Counted from the stretch's first letter, positions 41,101 through 50,035 are shown. The stretch: DNA of 55,657 nt from an uncultured Eubacterium sp. (GCA_904420085.1 CAJFUA010000036.1:1-55657), one strand, 5' to 3'. The notes: a model not told the origin generated them from the sequence alone. A program made the numbers and translations.

Positions 41101-42473
41101 TAAGAAAAGATGGAAACGGTGAAATCGGTATCACAATGCTTCGCAGCAAGATTGATGAAACAAAAGGCGATGGATATATTCTGTCTTTAACCGCAGACAA
41201 TACACTTTCTCTCAAATATCAGGGAGAAATCATAAAACGTGAAAAGTTAGAGAAAATAAGCAACTATGGCTTAAGAGTCACCATCATTCGTATGGATAAT
41301 AGGCTATATATTTTTATTGGACAGGATAGAAGATTGTTTGTACAGCTTTCAGATGTGACAATAGGCGCAGGCTATGTTGGATTTTATATGGACAATGTGA
41401 GTGGCAATATTAATAATTATATGGTTTGCGATTATCTTCCATTGTGGTTAGAGCCGGTAAGCCCTTGGGCACAAAATATGCAAAGTGATGGTCGTGGACT
41501 GGTTGTAAAAGTGCCGGAACTTGTTATGGCAAATTTAAGAGGTGTGGCATACACCAATGTAGATGCTAAAGTAAGAGTGATGTTAGATGTGTGTGACCAG
41601 GGAAAAGATGCCTACGCAGGAGTGTTATTTGGTGCATTTCAGGACGTAGAGCCAAAACGTGGCGGTGTATTAGTATCACTCAACAAAGAGGGTGTTTTAT
41701 CTATTTCCAAGGAAGGTGTTATCAAGGAACAAGTACCACTGAATACAGATGTTTTATCTGTCGATATGCATATTGTAGTGAGGGATGGGGTGTATCAGGT
41801 ATATTTGCCATATGTTGAAGAACCTGTACTGAACTGGAAGGATGAGGCATATGAAGGCGGTGTAGTAAGCCTTGTTTCTGAAAATTCCAAAACAGGATTT
41901 TACCATATGCATATTCACGATTTGGCAGAGCCGGAAGAGGATTGTAATGAAGAATATGCAATGTATCGAAACGGAATTAAAATCCCATGTGCAGACATCT
42001 ATACGGAAACAGATACAGGAAATATCATTTACAGTATAGAGTCGGGGCAGGCAGATAATGGGGCATATCTTTTGGAAATGGATGTGCAGGTGTGTAGCCC
42101 TGATGATGAAAAATCATATCCAACCATCTATTTTAGAAGCGGTGTAAATAGAAAATTGGGTATTTATTGTGGTGGAGATTGTAGTAAATTGGTGGAGAAA
42201 AACAATGGAGCAATCAGTGATGTGGCAGCAGAGTCTTTGTGGTTATTTGCAAAACGTATGCCGGATGAAAAGTGGCATGTTGCAATTGAAACCTATCCAA
42301 ACAAGGCATCTGTTAAGATTAATGATTCTTACGTTTTCAAGAATGTCTGCTTAGACAATTGTCTGTCCGGGGATTTCTCAAACCTTCCTTTTGTGCCGGA
42401 GATTGTTTGTAGACAGGGGCAGGAAGGAAAAGCCAAAACAGAAATAAGCAATATTAAAATTTCTAAGCTGTAA
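38139..42473 (+). CDS. Cytoplasmic GH13 enzyme with LamG-like C-terminal domains
   Basis: The 1444-residue protein aligns by eye with the anchored GH13 at 26911 but lacks the membrane segment: it begins MLFELFHDQG, where the paralogue has EITEVFHDQGG at 46-54. The GH13 residues are Asp323 in GYRFDAI, Glu358 in LLIGEDYG and Asp422 in LHDVGR. Region I again lacks Asn-His (MMDAVFSYS). The tail (about 640-1444) consists of several DUF1080/LamG-like sandwiches, including the shared YACFGxSI and TSNTPITL-like segment. With no signal peptide it should be cytoplasmic, odd for an enzyme with a large binding tail. It follows the MFS gene and probably cleaves imported oligosaccharides first cut by the anchored paralogue. 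Confidence 0.85.
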   Translation: MLFELFHDQGKGYISTIEPTKDDEVTLFLRTTKDAVKEAYILYSANGDTWNQVPMKKGETDKTGYYQFFEGTIPPMEKKYYYCFLADGVYLSGMGTSEDMPVAIDCFVIMPGYKTPDWAKGILWYSIMPDPFFNGDIFNDAAESGLKKTVPWGAPLRGLYEYYGGDIAGIKSKLDYIEEFYVDGIYVNPLWTSESNAGYGPNSYYETSINYGNEEEFIDLTKSVHERGLRFMMDAVFSYSQANSIFTNSNHHQPLPGAFESQDSEYYDMFEFQKWPTEYTHKWGGIENDLGSEKSRDVFWRDEDSVLHRYVREPYNADGYRFDAITSFAGRNTDLDKIGAEIRKCVKEETPEVLLIGEDYGISSALSGNWDAFQDSFFLFSAKLWFQGGQYDQSWLLERLSMMSKLPRALGLCLYNNYDLHDVGRLINDYETEKYKIKGVWLLQMTYIGSPVIYYGDEMGVKKEVGCSRNCFNWNQAEWNQELMALSKTLGKLRTEYTALKDGIIKVGVTDNERQITVFGRWDENGSVVTMLNQRDYDQEMLLDLKQYNITDGTVMTDYLTGQQYVVEKGCATVVIPAGGSILVTGKAGEYRNTFKLVKEEYGDFVQMPTENTFVIKEYTESIEAVMPIYGQGYIEVDITDKLWGGDLFISDDIYGKRITAHFEHNGIVLKKSDNQVVYQNEIQEGGRVRIAMMHDGCIALFVDGKLLKSGVCPLVRTEQFYAGIGSNGNAVIFSDIKVGNGPASLYEDFSKPHFQNLLSIAKAKGDYQISDGKLLMHTEDVSILLTDEKSGDFTFKAKLTGVEQGFAGIVSYCDDNNAVALIKENDSLIFGYLKDGKIIPWDIVQEAFADEILLQLQKVGNVYQAVYIYDDVVKEFNTPLMANMSIVRAGLICGKGNARFSYACFGNSIEDGHTSNTPITLNSMQNWTVPANEIPQVRTLEQYNIIGEQKEWEYAVGGIRRKVSQGFSQMAITNKTYINFKIQGTLLRKDGNGEIGITMLRSKIDETKGDGYILSLTADNTLSLKYQGEIIKREKLEKISNYGLRVTIIRMDNRLYIFIGQDRRLFVQLSDVTIGAGYVGFYMDNVSGNINNYMVCDYLPLWLEPVSPWAQNMQSDGRGLVVKVPELVMANLRGVAYTNVDAKVRVMLDVCDQGKDAYAGVLFGAFQDVEPKRGGVLVSLNKEGVLSISKEGVIKEQVPLNTDVLSVDMHIVVRDGVYQVYLPYVEEPVLNWKDEAYEGGVVSLVSENSKTGFYHMHIHDLAEPEEDCNEEYAMYRNGIKIPCADIYTETDTGNIIYSIESGQADNGAYLLEMDVQVCSPDDEKSYPTIYFRSGVNRKLGIYCGGDCSKLVEKNNGAISDVAAESLWLFAKRMPDEKWHVAIETYPNKASVKINDSYVFKNVCLDNCLSGDFSNLPFVPEIVCRQGQEGKAKTEISNIKISKL

Positions 42474-42502
42474 TAAAGGATAAAGTAATTAGGAGGTAAT
42501 TG

Positions 42503-43714
42503 ATGAAACGATTTGATATTACATATTTTGGAGGACCACCAGCAGAATATATTGTGAAGGAAGAAGTTATAGAAGATATGGCTCGTGCAGGAATCACTTT
42601 ATGCCAGATTCGTTGTATTGATGGTGTGGAAACAATTAAAACGGCTTTAAAATTAATGAAAAAGCATGGCTTAAAGGCCATTGTTGCAGAAAACAGAATC
42701 TTAGAGCTTGTGGAAAAAGCACAATTTGAAAATGTGGACAAAGTGGTAAAAGAGGTGGTAGAGGATTACAAGGAAATGTCTGACATCATTGAAGGTTGGG
42801 AAATTTTTGATGAACCGGATACTGGCCAGTATCCAATCTTGTCGTCAATTGTAGCAGCTTTTAAGAAGTATGCACCAAATCAGGAAACTGTGATAAATTT
42901 ATATCCAAATTATGCACCGTTAGAAGCACTGAAAGCGAAAAGTTATGTGGAATATGTTGAACGCTTTATCAAAGAAGTTCATCCTGATTTTTTGAGCTAT
43001 GATCATTATACATTTGTTGGCAGAAAGTTAAATAAAGAAGTGGTAAATAATGATAGAGAAACAAAAAAAGAACTGCTCATTCGTGTTGCGGCAATGAGAG
43101 GAGCCAAACGTGGAGAATTCTTTGAAAATATCGAAGATATTAGGCGGCTGGGCTTAGACAATCATATAGAGCAGATGTTGATTATTCTCCTTACAGAACA
43201 TGGAGACTACAGAAATCTTACAAAAGCTGAAATTTTATGGCAGGTGAATATGTGCCTGGCTTACGGAATGCATAGAATCTCTTATTTTACATATTGGCTC
43301 CCGGAACCAAGTGACTTTTGGAAATGGGACAATGCAATGTGTAATCGAAAAGGGGAAAAATATCAGCATTATTATGATGTTCAAAGAATTAATCAGGAAA
43401 TACATTCTATTGGAGCTATTCTCTTTGCACATAAATCAGAAGTGGTATTTCATATTGGAACAGGTGAAAATGCTGTAAGACAATTTGAAGGATATGGACC
43501 AATTACAAATATTTCGGGAGAACATGGTGTTATCGGGTTCTTTGAAGATGGATATATATATTTGGTTAATCATGATTTTATTTACGAAAGAACATTTACA
43601 ATCACTGCGAATCAAGAACTGGCACGGTATGAAAATGATGAATTTATATCTTGTGGTAAAAAAATTACGATTACATTGTCGGCAGGAGCCGGAACGCTTT
43701 TAAAATTACAGTAA
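42503..43714 (+). CDS. Unclassified TIM-barrel glycosidase-like protein
   Basis: The 403-residue protein has a TIM-barrel pattern of alternating strands and helices and a small C-terminal beta domain (about 315-403). Clan GH-A-like features are visible: WEIFDEPD at 99-106 (acid/base Glu104 in a DEP instead of the usual NEP), LSYDHYTF near 165, and LTEHGDYRN near 231 with a possible nucleophile Glu232. It resembles glycoside hydrolases acting on beta-linkages, but I cannot assign a family. No signal peptide. The ATG at 42503 has AGGAGG at 42491-42496. It lies between the GH13 paralogue and an oxidoreductase within one operon. Confidence 0.6.
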   Translation: MKRFDITYFGGPPAEYIVKEEVIEDMARAGITLCQIRCIDGVETIKTALKLMKKHGLKAIVAENRILELVEKAQFENVDKVVKEVVEDYKEMSDIIEGWEIFDEPDTGQYPILSSIVAAFKKYAPNQETVINLYPNYAPLEALKAKSYVEYVERFIKEVHPDFLSYDHYTFVGRKLNKEVVNNDRETKKELLIRVAAMRGAKRGEFFENIEDIRRLGLDNHIEQMLIILLTEHGDYRNLTKAEILWQVNMCLAYGMHRISYFTYWLPEPSDFWKWDNAMCNRKGEKYQHYYDVQRINQEIHSIGAILFAHKSEVVFHIGTGENAVRQFEGYGPITNISGEHGVIGFFEDGYIYLVNHDFIYERTFTITANQELARYENDEFISCGKKITITLSAGAGTLLKLQ

Positions 43715-43785
43715 AAGAGGAAGACTGAATTTAGATAAATCAATAAAAAGAACAAGTGAAAAAGATAAACGAGGAGGAATTCATT

Positions 43786-44847
43786 ATGAAAAAATTAAAT
43801 GTGGCAATTATCGGATGTGGACGTATCAGCGTTGTATATGACACTGCCTTTCACAAATTGGCAGACAGAGTGAATGTGGTTTATGCCGTGGACAAGGATG
43901 AAAAGAAAGCAAAAGAATTTGCAGATAAATTTGGGTGTGCCTACGCAACAGATTTTGAGCAAATAGCAGATAAAGACATTGATGTGCTGCATATTTGTCT
44001 GCCGCATTATTTGCATGCCCCAATGGCAATGAAGGCGATGAGAGCCGGTATGAATGTTTTAACTGAAAAACCGGTGGCGATGACCCTTCAGGAAGCCGAT
44101 TTGATGAAGCAGGTGCAGAAAGAAACAGGCAAAAAACTTGGCGTTATTTTTCAAACCAGATATACAACCGGTGTGCAGAGATTAAAGAAAATGATAGAAG
44201 AAGGAACGTTTGGGAAAATTATTTCAGCCCGTTCGATGCTGACCTGGAGCAGAACAGAAGACTATTATAAGAGCAGCGACTGGAAAGGAACCTGGGATGG
44301 GGAAGGCGGCGGAACATTGATTGATCAGGCAATCCATAGCATGGATAGAGTGCGATATCTGGTGGGAAGTGATATTGCATGGATTGAAGGAAATGTATCC
44401 AATTACACTCATCCATATGTCAAAGTGGAAGATACTGCTACTGCAGTCATTGGATTTGAAAATGGATGTATTTATAGTGTTTATGCAACCAATACATATA
44501 GTATTGATGCACCGATTGATATTGAATTGGTAGGAGAAAAGGGAAGATGCGGTCTGAAACAGGATTTGGGCTATTATGAACTGGATGGAGAATATGTGGA
44601 AATTCGAGATGAGGATGATGAAGTGCCGGTAGGACCAAATTATTGGGGCAGCAGTCATCATATTCAAGTAAGAGAGTTTTATGATGAAGTAATGAATGAT
44701 AAAGACATTACCATTAATGTGGACGAAGGAAGAAAAACACTGGAGATGGTAAAGGGTATTTATTTGTCATCGGCTAAGAAAGAACGTATTACATTACCTT
44801 TTGAAGATGTCATATATGAAGATTTAAATCAAATCTGTGAAAAATAA
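43786..44847 (+). CDS. Gfo/Idh/MocA family NAD(P)-dependent sugar oxidoreductase
   Basis: The 353-residue protein has an N-terminal Rossmann fold with GCGRIS (residues 9-14), the family EKPVA motif (about 94-98), and a C-terminal alpha/beta domain with GGGTLIDQAIHSMD, where Asp and His provide the usual catalytic residues. Members oxidise or reduce sugars, often at C3. GAGGAGGA precedes the ATG at 43786; the frame is open 30 bases further up. It is cytoplasmic and cotranscribed with glycoside hydrolases, so it may oxidise a released sugar or a glycoside before cleavage. An inositol or deoxysugar role cannot be excluded. Confidence 0.88.
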   Translation: MKKLNVAIIGCGRISVVYDTAFHKLADRVNVVYAVDKDEKKAKEFADKFGCAYATDFEQIADKDIDVLHICLPHYLHAPMAMKAMRAGMNVLTEKPVAMTLQEADLMKQVQKETGKKLGVIFQTRYTTGVQRLKKMIEEGTFGKIISARSMLTWSRTEDYYKSSDWKGTWDGEGGGTLIDQAIHSMDRVRYLVGSDIAWIEGNVSNYTHPYVKVEDTATAVIGFENGCIYSVYATNTYSIDAPIDIELVGEKGRCGLKQDLGYYELDGEYVEIRDEDDEVPVGPNYWGSSHHIQVREFYDEVMNDKDITINVDEGRKTLEMVKGIYLSSAKKERITLPFEDVIYEDLNQICEK

Positions 44848-44910
44848 ACAAAAGATATCAAATGATATACCCATTGTAAAATGGAATCACACGAAGGAGG
44901 CAGCTTGGTT

Positions 44911-46368
44911 ATGGGAGAATTAAAAAGAGAGCAGATATCATTAATTCCTGTTCCGAAAAATGTATCAGGAGTCGATGAACGAATTGTTATTGAAAATCAT
45001 ATTGTATGTGATAAAGAAGAATGGAATGATTTAATCAATGTCTTTTGCAAGTCCTTTCAGAAAATTAATGATGTAGAATTTACAGAAGGAATGGGTGGCA
45101 TTCAAATTATATTTGATGAACAATTGTGGCAGGAAGAGTACCGTATTGAAGTGGATACAGAGGTAAAGCTGTATGCTTCCAGTTATGAAGGGGCTTCCTA
45201 TGGAATTGCCACGCTATTGCAATTGTTAGACAAAGATTGCACCATTCCAAAACTATGTATTGAAGATTATCCGGATAAGGATTATAGGGGACTGATGGTG
45301 GATGTGGCCAGAAAGTGGCATCCTTTTGGTACATTATTACATTATGTGGACTTGTGTTTTATGCTGAAAATAAAATATCTGCATCTGCATTTTTCGGATG
45401 ACCAAAGCTTTACTTTGCCATCTGCAGCTTTTCCGAAGCTTTCTGACGAAGGAAAATCTTATACGAAACAGGAAATAAAGATTCTTTGGGAATATGCAAA
45501 GCAGCGAGGAATTGTTTTAATACCGGAAATTGAAATGCCGGGACATGCAAAGATATTAAATAAAAGATATCCGGAAGTTTTTGCAAATCAACTAACAGAG
45601 GGCGATTACCATAAGACGATTACGGAAAATGGAGATGCGATTGGTGCAGAATCCATTCTCTGTGCAGGCAGTGAAAAAACATTTTCTGCGGTGCAGACCT
45701 TATTGAATGAAGTGATGGAATTGTTCCCGGAAACACCTTATATTCATTTGGGAGGGGACGAGGCAAATTACCATGCCTGGGATGCTTGCTCAGTATGTCA
45801 GCAATATATCAAAGACCATGGATTGAAAAATTCAAAGGAACTATATGCAGATTTTATCAGACGCATTACAGATTATGTATTACGTTGTGGAAAAACACCG
45901 ATTGTATGGGAAGGTTTTGCAGATGAAGAATCCCATATGATTTCAAAAGACGTGGTTGTCATCAGCTGGGAGAATCATTATCAAAACACCTATGATTTGA
46001 TTAAAAATGGGTTCAAGGTCATTAACTGCGCATGGCAACCGTTATATGTTGTTGGTGGAATCTATGAAAATGAAAGATATCATTTTGAGGATATTTTAGA
46101 CTGGAATGTTTATGAATGGCAGCATTGGTGGAAAGAGTCTGAGGCATTCTTAAATCCAATTCGTGTGCAACCGACAGAGCAGGCCCTTGGTGCACAAATC
46201 TGTGTATGGGGGCTGACTTATGAAAGAGAAATTGCAAAAACAGTGGAAAATCTGGCAGCACTTTCTGAGCGTAGCTGGTCTGTATTAAGAATATGCGATA
46301 AATATCAATTTCAGGATAAAGCATACAAGATTTTGGATAAAATCTTCTTATTAATTGCCGAAGAATAG
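44911..46368 (+). CDS. GH20 beta-N-acetylhexosaminidase-like enzyme
   Basis: The 485-residue protein has a small N-terminal alpha/beta domain (about 1-120) and a GH20 barrel (about 124-440). The catalytic pair is Asp283-Glu284 in HLGGDEANYHAW; the barrel start YRGLMVDVARKWHP and PEIEMPGH also fit GH20. AAGGAGG at 44894-44900 serves the ATG at 44911; an ATG at 44881 lacks a site. There is no signal peptide, so it acts inside the cell. GH20 enzymes remove terminal GlcNAc or GalNAc, which suggests the target glycan carries a hexosamine. Some GH20 members accept beta-galactosides, so this is not certain. Confidence 0.88.
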   Translation: MGELKREQISLIPVPKNVSGVDERIVIENHIVCDKEEWNDLINVFCKSFQKINDVEFTEGMGGIQIIFDEQLWQEEYRIEVDTEVKLYASSYEGASYGIATLLQLLDKDCTIPKLCIEDYPDKDYRGLMVDVARKWHPFGTLLHYVDLCFMLKIKYLHLHFSDDQSFTLPSAAFPKLSDEGKSYTKQEIKILWEYAKQRGIVLIPEIEMPGHAKILNKRYPEVFANQLTEGDYHKTITENGDAIGAESILCAGSEKTFSAVQTLLNEVMELFPETPYIHLGGDEANYHAWDACSVCQQYIKDHGLKNSKELYADFIRRITDYVLRCGKTPIVWEGFADEESHMISKDVVVISWENHYQNTYDLIKNGFKVINCAWQPLYVVGGIYENERYHFEDILDWNVYEWQHWWKESEAFLNPIRVQPTEQALGAQICVWGLTYEREIAKTVENLAALSERSWSVLRICDKYQFQDKAYKILDKIFLLIAEE

Positions 46369-46393
46369 TTTTTTAAAATAACAGGAGATTATT

Positions 46394-47485
46394 ATGAAAT
46401 ATAATTGTTTTAGACCGGGAGAGGTATGGTTGGATACGGAGGGAAAACCGATTCAGGCACATGGTTTTTCTGTCATGTACAGTGAAAAAGAACAGACTTA
46501 TTACTGGTATGGAGAAAATAAAGAAAAGACCACCGGAGCAGAAAATAATACAATATGGCATTGGGGTGTCCGGTGTTATGCTTCAAAGGACTTATATAAT
46601 TGGGAAGATAAGGGATTAATTATCCCGCCGGAAGATGATTTAAATAGTCCGCTTCACCCAACCTACTGTATGGACAGGCCTCATATTCTATATTGTAAAA
46701 AGACAGGAAAATATGTGGCTTGGCTCAAAATTATGGCGGGACCGGTCAGCCAGTTTATGTCAGTTTTGGAAGCAGATGACTTTATGGGACCATATCGGTT
46801 TGTTCATAAAATATATAAGCCCTTACTAATGGATACCGGCGATTTCACCTTGGCTGTGGATGAGAATACCGGAAAGGGATATTTCATCTTTGGTCGTCCT
46901 CATTTTGAGTTGATTACGGCAGAACTGACAGATGATTTTACAGAAGTAACAGGAAAATATCAGACAAATTATTCGGGCATGTATCCGCCATATGCCAGAG
47001 AAGCTCCAACTTATTTTGCAAGAGATGGAATTCGTTATTTGATTACCAGTGGAACCAGTGGTTATAGCCCCAATCCAAGTCAAATATGCAGATTTACGGA
47101 TTGGTTTAGTACATATGAGGATTTGGGGAATCCCTGCGTGGGAGATGGCGCAACAACTAGCTTTTGCAGTCAGTTTACCTGCGTGATAAAAGTTCAGGGA
47201 ACAGACTGTTATATTGCAATGGCTGACAGGTGGAGACCTAGTGAATATGAAGTAGAGCACGCAGAGGAACTGTATCAGGAATGGGTAGATAATGCAAGAA
47301 AATCGGAATTCAGAGCACAGTTTCAGGCAGACAGGAGTCCTAAATATCCAGAACCCTTGTCCGGCAAATTGGAGATACATCGGGAAAATACCAGTGTAGC
47401 CCGTTATGTGTGGCTTCCAATTCAATGGGATAATGAAAAACCAGTAATTTACTGGAAGGATGAATGGAAACTTCCAGAGCAGTGA
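46394..47485 (+). CDS. GH43-like five-bladed propeller enzyme
   Basis: The 363-residue protein opens with VWLDTEGKPIQAHGF followed by TYYWYGENKE, the start seen in GH43 exo-beta-1,3-galactanase-like proteins (subfamily 24 and relatives). Further segments MDRPHILYCKKTGKYVAWLK, REAPTYFARDGIRYLITSGTSGY and ARYVWLPIQWDNEKPVIYWKDEW fit the later blades and closing strand. No signal peptide or binding domain is present. It is the last gene of its operon and converges on the AraC gene with 28 bases between the stops. Together with GH2 it suggests a galactan or arabinogalactan side chain as substrate. Subfamily assignment is from memory of motifs. Confidence 0.78.
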   Translation: MKYNCFRPGEVWLDTEGKPIQAHGFSVMYSEKEQTYYWYGENKEKTTGAENNTIWHWGVRCYASKDLYNWEDKGLIIPPEDDLNSPLHPTYCMDRPHILYCKKTGKYVAWLKIMAGPVSQFMSVLEADDFMGPYRFVHKIYKPLLMDTGDFTLAVDENTGKGYFIFGRPHFELITAELTDDFTEVTGKYQTNYSGMYPPYAREAPTYFARDGIRYLITSGTSGYSPNPSQICRFTDWFSTYEDLGNPCVGDGATTSFCSQFTCVIKVQGTDCYIAMADRWRPSEYEVEHAEELYQEWVDNARKSEFRAQFQADRSPKYPEPLSGKLEIHRENTSVARYVWLPIQWDNEKPVIYWKDEWKLPEQ

Positions 47486-47513
47486 TGCGTGGAAGGATTA
47501 ATTGCAATAAATA

Positions 47514-48473
47514 TCAATTATCTCTAAAATCCTTTGGCGAGCAGGCATACTTCTTCTTAAAAATATTATAAAAATAGCTGCTGTTGTTATATCCGATGTT
47601 TTCCATAATATCATCAATGGAAAGATTGGTCTGTTTTAAATAATACACAGCCTGCTGTAGCTTCCTGGTCTGTAGCAGTTCCTTAAAATTGCTTCCGGTA
47701 TGTTTTTTTAAGGTACGGCTGATGGCATAAGTCGGAAGGCCTAAGTCGGAAGCAATCTCTTCTAAAGAGCCGTTTTTATAATGGGTTTCAATATATTGTA
47801 ATACAGAAAAGACGATATTCTGGTCATATTGATTGGGGTCGTCTTTTTTTAATGTGTCTGCATAGTGGGACAGATTCATGAACAGAAGTCCCATGGTTGT
47901 TTGAATGGTTGAATTAATATGGGGCGTTTTGTTAAGAATAGTCCAAATCATATTTTCTATCAGATTATTAATGGGCAGGATGTTTTTTGCCTGAAAATGT
48001 AAATAAGTGTTTGCGGAGCTGCCCTCGGAAATTGTGGATATCAAAAAGTCTCGAAGAATATTATTTTCTTCAATCATGGCAAGAGGCTTGTCAAAAAAAG
48101 CAGGGAGAATAATAAAATTGACAGCAATATCGTCTTCGCCGGCAGGGAGAATTTCATGATAGACGTTTTGATTCATAAACAGAATGTCTCCCTCATTCAA
48201 AACTAAAGTAGTATTGTCATTGATAATATGTGTGGTAGAACCGCTGCACATATAAAGCATTTCCACATAATTGTGCCTGTGATTTGGAAAATGTGCAAAT
48301 CTGGTATGTGGACGAAACTGTATATACTGCCCTTTCTCCAGCAACTTTTTGCTGTCGATAACAAATTCTTTGGAAGCGGTATAAAGCTCCTGTTTTACCG
48401 ATTCATCCCCATTTAAAAGGGCATACTCTTCCTCTGTTATCTCTTTTAGTTTGTTTAATAACTTCTCATCCAT
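47514..48473 (-). CDS. AraC-family regulator of the rhamnose operon
   Basis: The 319-residue protein has a cupin sensor domain (about 40-160, with HFPNHRHNYVEMLYM carrying the usual histidines) and two C-terminal helix-turn-helix units (about 220-318, EEIASDLGLPTYAISRTLKKHTG and IDDIMENIGYNNSSYFYNIFKKK). The ATG at 48473 is preceded by GGAG; a longer frame upstream lacks one. It diverges from rhaB, so a RhaR/RhaS-like activator responding to L-rhamnose is the likely role. Two direct repeats in the divergent gap are its probable sites. Confidence 0.87.
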   Translation of the reverse strand: MDEKLLNKLKEITEEEYALLNGDESVKQELYTASKEFVIDSKKLLEKGQYIQFRPHTRFAHFPNHRHNYVEMLYMCSGSTTHIINDNTTLVLNEGDILFMNQNVYHEILPAGEDDIAVNFIILPAFFDKPLAMIEENNILRDFLISTISEGSSANTYLHFQAKNILPINNLIENMIWTILNKTPHINSTIQTTMGLLFMNLSHYADTLKKDDPNQYDQNIVFSVLQYIETHYKNGSLEEIASDLGLPTYAISRTLKKHTGSNFKELLQTRKLQQAVYYLKQTNLSIDDIMENIGYNNSSYFYNIFKKKYACSPKDFRDN

Positions 48474-48516
48474 AAATATTTCTCCGCTGATTTGATAAAT
48501 ACAGTATATCATATAA

Positions 48517-48559
48517 TTGCAAATAAGGTCCTTAAAATTTGCATATTAAGACCTAAAAT
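48517..48559 (+). promoter_or_regulatory. Direct repeats between the AraC gene and rhaB (probable activator sites)
   Basis: TTGCAAATAAGGTCCTTAAAAT starts at 48517 in part and TTGCATATTAAGACCTAAAAT-like sequence follows at 48539. The shared core is TTGCAWATWA, then GWCC and TAAAAT. The 22-base period, about two helical turns, is typical for AraC-type dimers. Their place upstream of rhaB and inside the regulator gap supports autoregulation and activation. Confidence 0.65.
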
Positions 48560-48628
48560 TTAAAAATCTTTTTTGTTACTCTAATGATAGAGGTTCATTT
48601 ATAAAATAAATCAATATAGGAGCAACAT

Positions 48629-50032
48629 ATGGACAAATACTATTTGGCTGTAGATATCGGGGCATCCAGTGGCCGTCATATTCTAGGCAGTATTCAAAAC
48701 GGAAAAATAAATATTCAGGAAATACACCGGTTTGACAATGGCATAAAAGACGTAGATGGCAGTAAATGCTGGAATGTGGAATATCTTTTTCAGGAAATAT
48801 TAAATGGAATGAAAAAATGTGCCGGGATGGGAATTGCACCGGAGTCGGTGGGAATTGACACCTGGGCAGTGGACTATGTTCTCCTGGATGAAAATGACAA
48901 AATCCTCGGAAAAACATATGCATACAGAGATGCAAGAACAGCAGATGTTATCGGGGAAGTATATAAGACAATACCAGAAAATCAGTTGTATGGAAGAACG
49001 GGAATACAGAAGCAACCCTTCAATACAATTTATCAGCTTATGGCTGATAAAGTTTCTCCTTCCCTAACATTAAACCATGTCAATTCACTACTTCTTATTC
49101 CTGACTTCTTCCACTATTTGTTATCTGGCGTAAAGGCAACAGAATATACCAACGCCAGCACAACACAATTAGTGAGTCCGGAGACTTATGACTGGGATTT
49201 TGAATTAATAGAACAGCTGGGATATCCGGCACACATCTTTCAGAAAATTGTAGAACCCGGAACTGTATTAGGGGAATTGCTTCCTGAGATTCAGAGACAG
49301 GTAGGATTTAATTGTAAAGTGGTTGTTCCGGGAACCCATGATACTGCATCAGCAGTGGCAGCAGTTCCGTCCATGGAAGAACATCCGCTGTATATTAGCT
49401 CCGGGACATGGTCATTGATGGGAACAGAGCTGTTAAAGGCAGATTGTTCCGAAGAAAGCCGGCAAGCCAATATGACCAACGAAGGCGGATATGGACACCG
49501 ATTTCGATATTTGAAAAATATTATGGGACTGTGGATGATACAGTCTGTCAGACACGAGTACGATGACAAATATTCCTTTGCACAGCTTTGTGAAATGGCA
49601 GATGAGGCAGGTTGCAGTTCCATTGTGGATGTCAATGATGACAGGTTTTTAGCACCGGACAGCATGATTGATGCGGTGCAGCAATATTGCAGCGAGACCG
49701 GGCAGCAGGTGCCTGAAACACCGGGAGATATGGCGAGAGTTATCTATAGCAGTTTGGCAAAATGTTATGGAATGACCGTAAGACAATTAGAAAAAATAAC
49801 AGGAATCAAGTATAAAAGCATTCATGTAGTGGGTGGCGGTTCTAATGCAAAATACTTAAACAGACTGACTGCAAAGTACACAGGAAAAACCGTATATGCA
49901 GGACCTGCAGAAGCCACCGCCATAGGAAATATAGCTGTGCAGATGATTGCAGATAATAGGTTTGCGGGATTAAAGGAAGCACGAAAGTGTATCAGCGAAT
50001 CGTTCGATATTAATGTTTTGGAAGTGAGGTAA
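48629..50032 (+). CDS. rhaB: Rhamnulokinase
   Basis: The 467-residue protein has the FGGY kinase start DIGASSGRHI, GIDTWAVDYVLLD, and the ATP-binding segment VVGGGSNAKYLNRLTA (about 405). GKTYAYRDART and GTHDTASAVAAVP are typical for rhamnulokinases. It phosphorylates L-rhamnulose to L-rhamnulose 1-phosphate. TAGGAGC lies ahead of the ATG. It is the first gene of rhaB-rhaA-rhaD, divergent from an AraC regulator, and is followed by rhaA after three bases. Confidence 0.95.
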   Translation: MDKYYLAVDIGASSGRHILGSIQNGKINIQEIHRFDNGIKDVDGSKCWNVEYLFQEILNGMKKCAGMGIAPESVGIDTWAVDYVLLDENDKILGKTYAYRDARTADVIGEVYKTIPENQLYGRTGIQKQPFNTIYQLMADKVSPSLTLNHVNSLLLIPDFFHYLLSGVKATEYTNASTTQLVSPETYDWDFELIEQLGYPAHIFQKIVEPGTVLGELLPEIQRQVGFNCKVVVPGTHDTASAVAAVPSMEEHPLYISSGTWSLMGTELLKADCSEESRQANMTNEGGYGHRFRYLKNIMGLWMIQSVRHEYDDKYSFAQLCEMADEAGCSSIVDVNDDRFLAPDSMIDAVQQYCSETGQQVPETPGDMARVIYSSLAKCYGMTVRQLEKITGIKYKSIHVVGGGSNAKYLNRLTAKYTGKTVYAGPAEATAIGNIAVQMIADNRFAGLKEARKCISESFDINVLEVR

Positions 50033-50035
50033 CAA

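Noticed and set aside
46826-47425. Long open frame of 199 codons on the minus strand
   Set aside because: It lies wholly inside the GH43-like gene, has low-complexity cysteine/isoleucine-rich composition and no site before its start. It is an antisense shadow.
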